In this document: positions 23,828 to 35,277 of the stretch, in pieces
How the letters are laid out: the number at the start of each line of letters is the position of its first letter
Numbering within the stretch: position 1 is the first letter of the stretch
Assembly: GCA_027886185.1 (NCBI GenBank)
Contig: WOAB01000725.1
Location: 62,001 to 126,000, forward strand
Direction: 5' to 3'
DNA: 64,000 nucleotides
From: Rheum nobile
Lineage: Eukaryota > Streptophyta > Magnoliopsida > Caryophyllales > Polygonaceae
Position numbers and translations under genes: made by a program
The notes under the pieces: model-generated
What the model was told of the DNA's origin: nothing
What the model saw: only the letters and a program-made list of their open reading frames with translations
Database searches by the model: none

Positions 23828-25882
23828 CTAAGATTTCTGAACCCAGCGAAGCTTGGCTTTACTGGGGGGATTAGCATTGCGAGTCTGTGAATAACCAGGG
23901 AACTGGTTCCTTTCATGGTAATAAGCACTTTTCTCTTTTTCAAAGTTCCTTTTCTTAGGACAATCAGTGTTGTAATGACCATTCTTACCACAGTAGGTAC
24001 ACAAGCGATTGTAAACAACATGTCCATACTTTTCTTTTCCTGGCCTGAAAGGTTTTTCAGTTTTCCTTTTGTTGAAGTCAACATTGTTTCTAACCTTACT
24101 ATGAACCATATCAACATATCTTTTGTGAGGAAAGGAATTAGTGAACCATTGGTTTTCAGGAACCATCTTTTCTTTTCCCTTAGGTTCCCTTTTAGGACTT
24201 TGAGAACTTTCATTGAGACGTTTGGCAACCTCAGCCTTGTTCTCAAGGACCATGATCTTCTCTGATAGGAATTGATTCCTATCTCGAGAAGTGGCAAGAG
24301 CAGTACTGAGGTTTTCATTCATCTCAACAAGTTCTCGCCTAGCCTTTTCATCTTCAGCATCATTGTTCCCTTTGTTATTAACATATCCTATTCCATGACG
24401 TTGTCTCACAAAAACAGTTTGATTTATCGTTTTTTCATTAATAGAGTCAGTGAGAATGTCCAACCTATCAATTATGAATTGAAGCATGTCATTTCTAGGT
24501 AAGTTATCATGCAGGGGAACTTTGACAGAATCTATGCTAGTTTCATCACAAGATTTGCAGATTTTAAGGTGACTATCATGCACATTTCTAATATCAATGA
24601 GGTTGGAGTGAGTTTCAGCTAGGTCTTTCTTAGTTTCATCAAGTTTCTTACTCCAAACAGAATTCTCAACAGTCAAGCAAGCAATTTCATCTTCACAATC
24701 ATCAAGTTTTTGTTGAAGGGAACTGGTTTTCTTTCCTAGTTTCTTTATGATCTTAAGAAGTTGTTTCTTGTCACAATCAACTAGAGTTTTTAGGAGATCG
24801 TCAGAAGTTACCTCAAGTTCTTCTGAGTCGCTTGAATCTCCTTTTGCCATGAGACATCTTCCTCTAGAGAAGCCACTCAGATCCAGTTCCTCATCTGAGT
24901 CTTCTCCCCATGAGGCTACGAGAGCCTTCTTTCTCTGAGGTCTTTCTTCTTCCTTGGAGTCTTCCTTGTTGGGACAATTCTTAGCGTAGTGTCCCTTTTC
25001 TTTTCACTCGTAACAAGAGACTTCCTTGAGATCTCTTATTGGTCCACTGTGGGAGGAACTGCCCTTTTGGAACCTTCCATTCACAAAGAATTTTTTGATG
25101 TTCTTTGAGAAGAGGGCTGTTAGTTCGTCCTCCTTTTCTTCCAGGTCTGAGTTCTCTTGCTCCATCTCGAGCCTAGAGAAGGCTTTGGAGATCTTGAGGG
25201 CAATTCATTTCTCCAGTTTCTTGTCGGCATTGGCTTTGATGTGCTCTCCTTCTTCAACCTCTAGTTTCCCTATGACTTGAGTCAAGGGAAGGGATTGGAT
25301 GCATGGAGTGTTCTTCATGATTCATTTGAGAAGGGTGAACTTGGAGTTGAGTCCATTGATGATCACCAGGGACTTGGAAACTTCATCAAGGTCGACTCCA
25401 GCCGCTGTTAGCTTTCCAATCAATCTGTTGAAGCGAGAGTAGTACTCTGAGATGGTCTCAGTTTCCATCATTTTGAAGGTGTGGTATTCTCCTTCCAAAG
25501 CAAACTTTCTACTTTGCTTTAGTTCATCACTTCCTTCATGCATCTCCTTGAGAGCTTTCCACATCTCCTTCGCCGTCTTGATGCCTATGACCTTGTCCAT
25601 GTCTTCTCTGTCCAATCCATTGAGGATGAACTGCCTGGCCTTGGCATTCTTCTCCATGATGACATAGTGTTCTGGTTTCCAATCTTCTTCCTTCATGGTA
25701 AGATCGACATAGCCATCTCCATTTTCGACTATCCTCCAGCATTGATAGTCGTTGGTCTTGATGTGGCTTTCTATGCACTTTTCCCACCATGTTTCTTCTC
25801 TTTTCTTTCGGAGATGTGGCTTGTTGGTGGAGATTCCGAGCTCAAACTTGCTTGGTTGAGACATGATCTGCAAACTTAACAA
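23828..25882 (-). pseudogene. Copia A gag with two zinc knuckles
   Basis: The N-terminal part (25882-25322) is a copia-type Gag/UBN2 domain (KTAKEMWKALKEMHEG, SRFNRLIGKL). In-frame stops are at 25322-25324, 25205-25207 and 25004-25006. The last replaces the second Cys of a CCHC zinc knuckle (C-Y-E-stop ... GHYAKNC). From 24850 an open frame of 340 codons continues with Ser/Glu-rich and coiled-coil-like sequence and a second, intact zinc knuckle CTYCGKNGHYNTDC. It ends with TAG, and pol then continues in the same frame. The TAG context gives no known readthrough signal and could be a mutated Leu codon. Confidence 0.85.
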
Positions 25883-25900
25883 AGATCTAGAGCTTTTCCT

Positions 25901-25913
25901 GCTCTGATACCAA
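25901..25913 (-). other. Primer-binding site of copia A
   Basis: Minus strand TTGGTATCAGAGC, complementary to the 3' end of initiator tRNA-Met, directly inside the 5' LTR. Confidence 0.9.
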
Positions 25914-25914
25914 T

Positions 25915-27033
25915 TATAGGATCGTGATTATTAGATTAATAATCAGGGAACTGAGAACACAGTTTACAGTTCCCTTCGCAGCGGAAATAAACAATCAACT
26001 AGATGAACAAGTTCCTTATAGTGGAAACCTTTGATTGCCAACTAGCAATCCATGATAAAAACCACTACCTTTCTTTCGAAAGGATTTCAAGGTCTACTTC
26101 TTGATTTCTTATCTCTTTTGGTTATAGCTTATCTTAGGAACAAACACACAGTTTCTTTGCCTTACACACAGTTAGGCAATCCTAGATAACTTAACACAAT
26201 CAATAATCAATCCAAGAAACAGACCTTAGCATCTATGAACTATCTCACTTACAGTCACAAGAACTTAGCACTCAGCTCTTCGATTCCTTGACTGGTTCCT
26301 CTTGATCTCGGTTTGCTTTGATAATCTTGTTTGAAGGTTCACACTTTGATGTTTGCTATTGAGTGTGATTTATATTTCAGTGCTTGAAGATAACCCTTGA
26401 GTTAGTCTTCCTTTTATAGAGGATTCTTCGCAGCTTAAACTTCTCTTGGTTCCCACAGATCGAGCTTGCCCTAGGATGTGTGGTTCTCCTTGGTCCACGT
26501 TGTCTTTGACATATGCAAACAACCTAGGCAGCTCAGAATCCTTCTAGGTTAGTCAACTACTTCAGCCAAGTCGTTCTCCAACTTCCTTCTTCCGAGGTTC
26601 AATAATCTGGGCACTTGGGAACTGTCTTCTGGACAGCGACAGGTTCCATGTCATGTCGTTTTCACCTTTCTCTGTCCGAGGTTATATGTTCTAGGTGTCT
26701 TGTTATTTTGCTCTGGACAATGGCAGACTTTTGGAAGCTTCGCACAAGTCGTTTTCGACTTTCTTTTGTCCGAGGTTGGTGTTCCCAGATTTCTCGGGAA
26801 TCGCAATATCGCATGCTGCGTTTCTGGGCACACCTGGGTTCCTTCCATTGTCTTGCTGCTTGGTTCTCTTGTTCTGTTTGGCTTCCATGCTTTCGGTATT
26901 TGTCCTGTGGTTCCTTAAATCACATCTTTGAGATAAAACATTAGTATCAAAATATTTGTCATCTTCAAAAGTAGAGAAACTGAGGAAATGAACTCTCAGT
27001 GGAACCGAAGTTCCAGAGTTCCGTTTCCTAACA
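25915..27033 (-). mobile_element. 5' LTR of copia A
   Basis: On the minus strand it starts TGTTAGGAAACGG and ends CCTATA (CA to TA change beside the primer-binding site). It is flanked outside by GATGT. Confidence 0.9.
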
Positions 27034-27199
27034 GATGTCACCGAGAGCATGCACGCCAGAGAGGCGCGGCCCGAAAATAGAACCACATGGAACCTTGCGT
27101 CGGAGAAGACGCCCTTCACTCGGGGCCACGGGGGACGCCAGGGACGCGCAAGCCAGAGCTGCGCTAGACTCGGGTCTTGGCCTAGGTCACTGTCCATCA

Positions 27200-28218
27200 G
27201 TATCCCTCTCGAACCTTCATGTAAATTTCATCTTCCAAGAAGCCATGATGGAATGCATAGTTACCATCCAATTGTAGAGAGGACACCCTTTAGCAATATC
27301 AATGGCCAACACAATTCTCAATATGGGAAGCTTAACAATAGGACTAAAAGTGTGCTTATATTCCTTGCGAAGCTTTTGGTTGAATCCTTTCACCACCAAC
27401 ATAGCCTTGTGCCTTTCTATGGATCCATTAGCCCAAGGTTATTAGGATCGGATCACAGAGGACCCTTCAGACCGGATCTTAAAATTGGATCGTAAAATCG
27501 TAAGATTTCGTAAGCAAAGAAAAATTAATTTAATTATAGAATATGGACGTTGTATAAAAATATATATATATATATATATTTGAATTTTAAATAAACTTTA
27601 GAGCATTGAATCAAGGGGATAACGACTCACCAAAACTCAAGCCATGTACACTAAATTGTCAAAACTGGTTGAATTTAGGACATGCGTAAATGCAACTTGC
27701 AGATTTTGAACAACTGCTATTATGGTTGCTTTGGTTTTTGATCATGCGTGAGAGAACTTTCGGGATATCAAGCGTGACTACATGAGAGAGATTCATATAG
27801 GGAGAGCTTAAGTGTAAGAGAGGTGGAAATTTTGACAAATTGGGCTCTCGAATGGGGTATTAGTAGCTCGTAAAAGTTCAAGGTTAGGATCTCACTCGGA
27901 TATTAGAATCATAAGATCTTATGAATCATATAAGATCCGGTAAGATCCAGAGTTAGATTTGACATGAATAGATTTAGTGATAGATCCGGATCAGACACCC
28001 CATATATTAGGATTTTAAGATCCAGATCTGGATTTTAATAACCATGCATCTGCCTGAAACTTCACCTTGTAGACCTACTTTGAACCTATGGCATTGTGCT
28101 GTGTAGGTAAGTGATTTTAACTTCCATGTACCATTGCTTTCTAAAGCTGTCAACTCATTTCTCATGGCTTCCTCCCATTTAGGCTTCCCTTGTGCATCAG
28201 AATATCTGGATGGCTTAT
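27200..28218 (-). pseudogene. Copia C pol: RT N-terminal part
   Basis: From 28218 leftwards a frame gives the start of copia RT (WEEAMRNEL, a THxxxG-like NAIGSK region, WVYKVKFQAD). After the MITE-like insert it resumes at 27436 with GSIERHKA, LVVKGFNQ, HTFSPIVKL and a decayed LDVNNAF region, ending at the target duplication of element D. Element B interrupts it on the other side at CTTAT (28214-28218). Confidence 0.8.
27437..28043. mobile_element. MITE-like insertion in copia C RT
   Basis: About 607 bp separating two adjacent pieces of copia RT. Ends are the inverted pair GGTTATTA (27437-27444) and TAATAACC (28036-28043), and inside each end lie GGATC/GATCC-type words. It contains an (AT)n tract at about 27558-27580. 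No coding sequence. The superfamily is unclear; a TTA-type target duplication would fit PIF/Harbinger. Confidence 0.5.
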
Positions 28219-29132
28219 TGTTGGATCGTTAGAGTTACGTCTAAGGGAATAAAAGCTTTGTTCCCACAGAAGATGCAGCGGATTTAATATAGCAAGAAAG
28301 ATAACGAACGAACTCACGATGTATAGTGGAAACCCTGATTAGCAAAACTAGCTTCTCAAGGAAAAACCACTACCTTCAAGCTTCCGCTTGAGAGGATTTT
28401 GAAGCGTGTACTTGTCTTATTGATTTCTTGTTCGATTACACTTGTATCCTGGACTTCGACCTCTAAACAACCAGCTAGACTCGAAGACTCTTCTACAACG
28501 ATGAATCGAACTCAACCCTCAAAGACTTACACACACCTCACTTCTTTTCTTTCTCTTTTTCGTTCTCTCTGTTTTCCGTCGTCGTGGTTACTTAGAAATG
28601 AATCCATACTTCTAATAAATACAACACGGCAAAACCCTAATTGTAACAAGATAAGATCTTTCCAAATAAGGTTATAAGAAGATAGGATTTGCTGGAGGAA
28701 TAATATCCCAACCGTCTATATTAATCAAGGAAGGAATTCCCGAAATTAATATAATCGGATGAGATATGATTCTTCTCTCTCCAATTCACTTATCTAAGGA
28801 AAGATTCCCTAAGATAAGGAATCGGGCTTCTCTCTCCAAATCTTCTCCAACGGCTAGATCCTTCCAGCCGAAGTCTTCAATCCTTGACCGCGTGATTCTT
28901 CTTTGATTTGTTTCCATAATTGTCACGCTGGATTTCTTCTTTCCATCCGCATCTTCGATCTCGTTCGTCGCTTCAGTTCCTTGCTGGGTAACAAAGCACA
29001 TGAACAGAGCTTTGTTCCTCCCCGTGATCCTTTGCTGCAATGGTTCCCTGAGACAACTGTGTTTGTTCCTGAAACACTTAGTACCCAGATTAGTTAAATG
29101 TTTGTTACCATCAAAACCTAAGGAATTCAACA
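28219..29132 (-). mobile_element. 3' LTR of copia B
   Basis: Matches 34359-35272 over the full 914 bp. The minus-strand start is TGTTGAATTCC next to the polypurine tract. Confidence 0.9.
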
Positions 29133-29148
29133 AATTCCCCCTTTTTGA
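29133..29148 (-). other. Polypurine tract of copia B
   Basis: Minus strand reads AAAAAGGGGGAATT against the LTR. Two further tracts of the same kind lie at about 29240 and 29304. Confidence 0.8.
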
Positions 29149-30668
29149 TGGTGACAAACACCCTTGACAATAAAGCATACACGTACGAGATAAAGACAAT
29201 TATGGAGAGAAAGTCTTCCCACTAAGGCAGTATTAGTTCCCCCTCAACTCAGCAACATATGAAACCATTATATGTTCTCCCTTAACCAAAGCTACCTGTC
29301 ATTTTCCCCCTTTTGGCATCATCAAAAACATAGGTAAGGAGATAGAGAGAAAACGACCACATCAAGATGAGTAACACAACCCCTTTTGCATTAGATTGAA
29401 ACGCACAAACATAGACTGCATGTAAAGACAACAACAAAATGAGCACATGTAACACATATGATTAACATGCCAATCATTGCAAACACATGAAACAGAAGCA
29501 AAGAAAAGCAAAGTAGTAGGGGAAGATGTGATGGGAACAAAAGAGGGATTGGTTAGCCAGAGAAAGACGAATCAAGCACCACTGGTGCCTGCAGAGGGAT
29601 CCGGAGTATGAGTAGCCGTTAGAGCACGCACATCCTCCATAAGTCGCCTTTGTTGTTCTGCCAATCAACGATATTGCGCGAGACAAACTCTTCACGGCCC
29701 TTCGCAGATCTGTTCCCCTTCAGACCCAACCAGCACCTTTTTGCAACACAAACTGCTTCTTGTGTAGCTTACTAGCATCCAACCGCCGGTAGAAGAAAGA
29801 TTCATTTGTCCCATCTTTGTGTTCCCTGTTGTGTTCCAGTTTTTTTTTTTTTTTTTTTTTAAACAGCACACGGGAGTAACATGACAACTTTGCAGAAAAC
29901 GCCATAGATAGGAGGGGAGAAAACACAAGAATCATTTTTCATATCTTTTCAAGTATTAAGGATAATGATCTCAATCTTCTTCTTTCCTTCTTTTACCAAA
30001 GATCACAGCCAAGAAGATATTTTTCAAAAATAAATCTTGTAAAAGATTCTGTCCAAATCCATCAAAGCCCATAAAATCTCAAGCGCAACAACCATCACGC
30101 AACCACCACATCACCTTTTATGCATGAATACTTCTCAAGCAGTTGCAAGCCATCATTACACATCATACCTGTCAAATCCCAGCCACAGACCACAGATGCG
30201 ACAATTCGTATTCTCGACTTTCCGAAAAAGTAGAGGAGTGTGATGCGGGGGTAATGTTACCTGAGAGGGTACAAAGAACATCACACATAAATATATACGG
30301 GAATTTTTAATAATGTTTAATCATGAATGAGAGGCTCCCAGATGAGGATGATAAGAGAGGCTCATAGGAAGCATCAAGCATGATGGCTAGGGTAGGCTGT
30401 AGAGTCAACAATCATTTGGGCTTATAATGAGGGAACAATGCATCAAGTTGACTCTTTTAGGCCGAAAGAAAGTTGAATCATGTATTAACAAGATAGCATA
30501 GAGAATCATGCATGCAATTTTGCACATTAGTGAAGTATTAGCATGAGTCTAAACAAGTTGTCCAACTAATGAGCAAGAAAATGGATGCAGATCAGGACAT
30601 GATGATTAACCTTGCACACTTTACCAAGTAATTTAGCCAATCATCGAGGGAACAGAACAAATAGACAT
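29149..30668. other. Non-coding 3' region of copia B
   Basis: No recognised ORF; the place of an env-like ORF in SIRE elements is occupied by short meaningless frames. It holds a run of 21 T (29840-29860). Confidence 0.6.
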
Positions 30669-32708
30669 TTAGTTTAGAGAGATCATACCTAGTTCCATAC
30701 GGAACTGTTCGAAGGGTTCCCTGTTTAGAGCCTTGGTGAAGATGTCAGCAATTTGAACCTTAGTTCCACAGAAGTCCATTGTCACCAACCCTTTCTCCAC
30801 ACAGTCACGTAAGAAGTGGTGTCTTATCTCGATGTGCTTGGTACGTGAGTGTTGCACCGGATTCTTGGAGATATTTATGGCACTGGTATTGTCACAGAGA
30901 ATGGGAATAGAGTTAAGAAGAATACCGTAGTCGCTGAGTTGTTGTTTAAGCCATAGGAGTTGTGTGCAACAAGCAGCGGCGGCTATGTATTCAGCTTCTG
31001 CAGTGGATAGAGCGACGGAGTTCTGCTTCTTTGACCCCCAGGAAACTAAACACGGCCCATGGAACTGAGCCATTCCTGATGTTGATTTTCTATCCACTTT
31101 GTTCCCTGCGAAGTCAGCATCTGTGTATCCGACTAGATCGAGGCTTCCTCCCCTTGGATACCACAGACATAGATCATCTGTTCCCTTCAAGTATCTCAGA
31201 ATCCTCTTCACTGCTTTGAGATGTGTTTCTTTGGGATCGGCCTGAAAACGAGCACAAAGACATACACTGTATATAATATCAGGTCTACTAGCAGTGAGAT
31301 AGAGAAGCGAACCTATGATTCCTCGGTAGAGAGATGGATCAATTCCCTGTTCATGTTCGTCTTTTCCCATTGGGTTGTTTGGAGAGATGGGAGTGGTGAA
31401 GGGTTTTGCGTCAGACATTCCAAACTTTTTGACACATTCCCTTAGATACTTCTATTGATGCACTTTGGTTCCCTCATCCCCCTAAGAGACTTAAAGACCT
31501 AAGAAGAACTTGAGTTCTCCAATCATGCTCATCTCGAATTCACTGGCCATTAGCTTAGAGAATTTCTGAACCAGTTTATCATTTGTAGAGCCAAAGATGA
31601 TATCATCCACGTAGACTTGTACCACCAGAATATGCTTCCCTTCCTTCAGAAGGAACAATGTCTTGTCGACCTTTCCATGAACGTATCCGTGCGTCAGAAG
31701 GAACTGTGAGAGCCTTTCATACCAAGCCCTCGGGGCTTGCTTGAGACCGTACAAAGCTTTGTCTAGAATATAGACATGGTCGGGTTGGGTGGTGTCCTCA
31801 AATCCGGGAGTTTGCTCCATATAGACTTCCTCCTTGAGAACTCCATTCAAGAAGGCGGTCTTGACATCCATCTTTTGCAGCTTGAATCCATGGAAAGAGG
31901 AATAGGCAATTAGGAGTCTTATTGCTTCGAACCTGGCAACTGGAGCAAAGGTCTCATCATAGTCGATGTCTTCCTGCTGGTTGTAACCTTTCACCACCAG
32001 CCTTGCTTTGTTCCTTGTGACTTGACCTTGATCATTCAGCTTATTCCTGAACACCCATTTGGTTCCTATCAATGTTCTGCTCCTTGGACGAGGAACTAAC
32101 CGCCAAACCTTGTTCCTTTCGAACTGATGAAGTTCTTCTTGCATGGCGTTTATCCAGTCAGGATCCTTCAATGCTTCTCCTACGGTTTTAGGTTCTTGTA
32201 AAGAGAGAAAAGCATTGAAAGCACAAAAGTTATATAGGGAAGAGCGAGTGCTTTGAGGTGCTCCCTTTCTATAGTCTGTGACGATTAGTTTGACTGGATG
32301 AGCCCACTTTTGCTGGTAGTTTGGAACTTGGAGATTGTTGACGTCAAACTCCTCTGAATTAGCATTGCCAGCGTTTGAGCTTTCACCAACAGTTTCATCA
32401 ATATTAGGACTGACATCTCCAGTTCTGTTAGCATTAGAGCTGTCCTCAGAGGGCTCCGATGTGCCGTGACTTGGGCTCTGTTCCCCCTGAGGTACCTGAG
32501 GTGTTTCTGGTGGGTGAGCATTTTCTTCATTTCCATCTGAGTTGGCGGAGTTGGGAGTTCTCGGTGTTGAAGGATCATTCTGAGTTTCTTGATCTTGAGA
32601 GGTCCCATCATCGACATTGCTTTCTACAAGCTGAAAGAAGTCATCTTCGGATAGCTCGGTATTGGAGGGAACACTGCCTGATTGTTCCTGCACATTGTTA
32701 CCAGCCAT
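30669..32708 (-). pseudogene. Copia B pol: RT and RNase H
   Basis: The minus frame from 32708 has an acidic Ser/Asn/Glu-rich linker, then RT (WINAMQEELHQFERNKVW, MDVKTAFLNG, YGLKQAPRAWYERL, YVDDIIFGS). Three stops fall close together at about 31445-31493, each where the copia consensus favours Gln. From 31418 RNase H is open (STAEAEYIAAA, CDNTSAINI, DIFTKALN) to 30669. Without the three stops RT and RNase H would be one frame. Confidence 0.85.
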
Positions 32709-33373
32709 GCTTTGCTGAATACTTTGTAAGCCTTGCTTTGCTGAGAGTATCCTACAAAAGTTCTTTCATCACTCTTGGGATCGAACTTCCCAAGAGAATC
32801 TTTTCCGTTGTTGTGGACGAAGCACTTGCAACCAAATGTGCGCAAATGAGACACATTAGGTTTCATTCCCTTAAGAAGCTCATAGGCAGTTTTGTTCAGG
32901 AGAGGACGAATGGTTGCTCTATTCAGAACGTAACAAGCAGCATTCAGAGCTTCGGCCCAGAAACTCCTAGGAAGACCACTTGAGATGAGGAGGGTACGCT
33001 TCATGTCTTCCAGAGTCATGTTCTTCCTTTCCACAACCCCGTTTTGCTGTGGGGTCCTGGGAGCAGAGAAGTTGTGGTTAATACCTCTGTTCCTACAGAG
33101 GGATAGGAACTGAGAGTTCTCGAATTCTGTTCCATGATCAGTGCGAATAGACCCCAAGGAATGACCAGTGCTCCTTTCGGCTGCCTTAAGCCAGGACTCA
33201 AAATCAGCGAACACTTCATCCTTTGATGAGATAAATAGAGTCCATGTGTACCTGGAATAGTCATCAACAATAACAAAGACATATGCATTTCCCCCACGGC
33301 TCTTCGTGCGCATTGGCCCACAAAGATCCATGTGGACTAATTCCAGAGGACGAGTAGTACTTACATCCCTTTT
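32624..33373 (-). pseudogene. Copia B pol: integrase
   Basis: Catalytic integrase domain with MDLCGPM, DHGTEFENS and NGVVERKN, then FGCKCFVHNNGKDSLGKFD and the YSQQSKAYKVF box. At about 32700 the frame shifts and part of the usual following region is missing, so integrase and RT are no longer joined in frame. A TAA at about 33374 separates it from the upstream zinc-binding part. Confidence 0.85.
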
Positions 33374-34296
33374 TTACTTGAAAGAGGATCTGGCTTGTTT
33401 TCCTTTGATGCATGCATCACACACATCATTTCTCATAGCTTCAACCTTAGGGAGACCGTTCACCAGCTCTTGTCTGTGAAGTTTGGAAAGGAGTTGAAGG
33501 CTAGCATGTCCAAAGCGTTTGTGCCACAAGTCTGTTGTCCCAGCAATAGACGACAGACAAAGGTCCTTGTCAGGGATGAAAGCAGGGTCGACCTTGTAAA
33601 CATTGTTGTCGCAGATCCCTTTGAGTAAGATTTTCCATGTACTTAGACACTCAACATGACAATCATCGGTGGTAAAGACTACTCTATTTTTTCTATTTTG
33701 GCATAGTTGAGCCACACTAAACAGGTCAAATTTGAGATTATTTACTAGATTTACGTTATTCACAGTGATGTGTTTAGAGAGTCTTACTTTACCGATACCA
33801 AAAACCTCACCCTTACTTTTGTTTCCAAAAGTTATCGATGCCCCTGAGGCTGGCTGAAGAGAGGTGAACCACTCACTATTCCTTGTCATGTGACTTGAGC
33901 ACGCACTGTCAAGGTGCCAAGAGCCTTTCCTTGCTTCCTCCTCGGATTTATGAGCACCATCTTCTGATATGTTGTGATCTTTTGAGCTCATCAAACAGAT
34001 ATCATTTGAGAGAGGAGATGCTTCATCATCTGAGTTGTAGTCACCCCACTTCGCACCCTTTGCTTGTTCCTCTTTCCGGGTCTGAGGAGAACCTGCCGCT
34101 TTGTTGAGGCAGTTTTTGGCGAAGTGTCCGTTGTCATAACAGTGGAAGCAGACAACCTCCTTCATGTCATTGTGAACCATGAACAAATCCTTAATGCCTT
34201 TGTTTCGAGACCATATCTTCTTCATGGCTTGAGTGATGAGAACCACATCTACATCACCTTCTCGAGAGTCTCCATCCAAGGCATTTCCTGATGACA
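33374..34296 (-). pseudogene. Copia B gag remnant and protease
   Basis: The first ATG after the primer-binding site is at 34296. Only about 45 codons precede a zinc knuckle (CFHCYDNGHFAKNC), so the capsid-type Gag domain is absent, an internal deletion compared with copia A. Protease follows (WHLDSACSSHMTRN, with DSA in place of DSG), then the integrase zinc-binding region (RFGHASLQL ... CDACIKGKQ) up to a TAA. Confidence 0.85.
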
Positions 34297-34344
34297 TCTT
34301 TCCTGCAAAATCTGTAACTAAAAACGAACAATCTAGAGCACCAG

Positions 34345-34357
34345 GCTCTGATACCAA
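34345..34357 (-). other. Primer-binding site of copia B
   Basis: Minus strand TTGGTATCAGAGC, complementary to initiator tRNA-Met, next to the 5' LTR. Confidence 0.9.
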
Positions 34358-34358
34358 T

Positions 34359-35272
34359 TGTTGGATCGTTAGAGTTACGTCTGAGGGAACAAAAGCTTTG
34401 TTCCCACAGAAGATGCAGCGGATTTAATATAGCAAGAAAGATAACGAACAAACTCACGATGTATAGTGGAAACCCTGATTAGCAAAACTAGCTTCTCAAG
34501 GAAAAACCACTACCTTCAAGCTTCCGCTTGAGAGGATTTTGAAGCGTGTACTTGTCTTATTGATTTCTTGTTCGATTACACTTGTATCCTGGACTTCGAC
34601 CTCTAAACAACCAGCTAGACTCGAAGACTCTTCTACAACGATGAATCGAACTCAACCCTCAAAGACTTACACACACCTCACTTCTTTTCTTTCTCTTTTT
34701 CGTTCTCTCTGTTTTCCGTCATCGTGGTTACTTAGAAATGAATCCATACTTCTAATAAATACAACACGGCAAAACCCTAATTGTAACAAGATAAGATCTT
34801 TCCAAATAAGGTTATAAGAAGATAGGATTTGCTGGAGGAATAATATCCCAACCGTCTATATTAATCAAGGAAGGAATTCCCGAAATTAATATAATCGGAT
34901 GAGATATGATTCTTCTCTCTCAAATTCACTTATCTAAGGAAAGATTCCCTAAGATAAGGAATCGGGCTTCTCTCTCCAAATCTTCTCCAACGGCTAGATC
35001 CTTTCAGCCGAAGTCTTCAATCCTTGACCGCGTGATTCTTCTTTGATTTGTTTCCATAATTGTCACGCTGGATTTCTTCTTTCCATCCGCAGCTTCGATC
35101 TCGTTCGTCGCTTCAGTTCCTTGCTGGGTAACAAAGCACATGAACAGAGCTTTGTTCCTCCCCGCGATCATTTGCTGCAATGGTTCCCTGAGACAACTGT
35201 CTTTGTTCCTGAAACACTTAATACCCAGATTAGTTGAATGTTTGTTACCATCAAAACCTAAGGAATTCAACA
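34359..35272 (-). mobile_element. 5' LTR of copia B
   Basis: 914 bp; the minus strand begins TGTTGAATTCC and ends GATCCAACA, bounded outside by CTTAT. Confidence 0.9.
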
Positions 35273-35277
35273 CTTAT

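Larger units (their letters stand above)
16507..27033 (-). mobile_element. Copia A: full-length SIRE-type Ty1/copia element, 10.5 kb
   Basis: Minus-strand element with two LTRs of about 1.12 kb, TG...CA ends and target duplication GATGT (16502-16506 and 27034-27038). Order on the minus strand: 5' LTR, PBS, gag, pol, env-like ORF, polypurine tract, 3' LTR. The uninterrupted target survives in the neighbouring repeat unit at 16184-16188. By eye the LTRs differ at about 25 positions (roughly 98% identical), suggesting a fairly recent insertion. Pol is nearly intact, but gag has three stops and pol has one internal stop, so it is probably inactive without help. Confidence 0.9.
15620..27199 (-). 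mobile_element. Element D: LTR-like insertion in copia C, itself holding SIRE-type A
   Basis: Without element A it is about 1.05 kb. It begins TGAT and ends ATCA. It is flanked by GTATA (15615-15619) and GTATC (27200-27204), a target duplication with one change. When D is removed the copia C reading frame continues in phase. On the minus strand it has a TATAAATAGGG box at about 15997-16007 and looks like a solo LTR. It contains two copies of a 318-bp unit, joined at a perfect palindrome (16324-16379). No coding sequence of its own is recognised. Confidence 0.65.
28219..35272 (-). mobile_element. Copia B: full-length SIRE-type Ty1/copia element, 7.05 kb
   Basis: Two 914-bp LTRs with TG...CA ends and target duplication CTTAT (28214-28218 and 35273-35277). 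By eye the LTRs differ at about 12 positions (near 98.7%). Minus-strand order: 5' LTR, PBS, shortened gag, protease, integrase, RT, RNase H, about 1.5 kb without coding sequence, polypurine tract, 3' LTR. It lacks the Gag capsid domain and the env-like ORF, and pol has several stops and a frame change. It is inserted in copia C between integrase and RT. Confidence 0.9.

Noticed and set aside
23805..23830. Programmed stop readthrough between gag and pol of copia A
   Set aside because: No known readthrough context after the TAG; kept only as a low-interest question.
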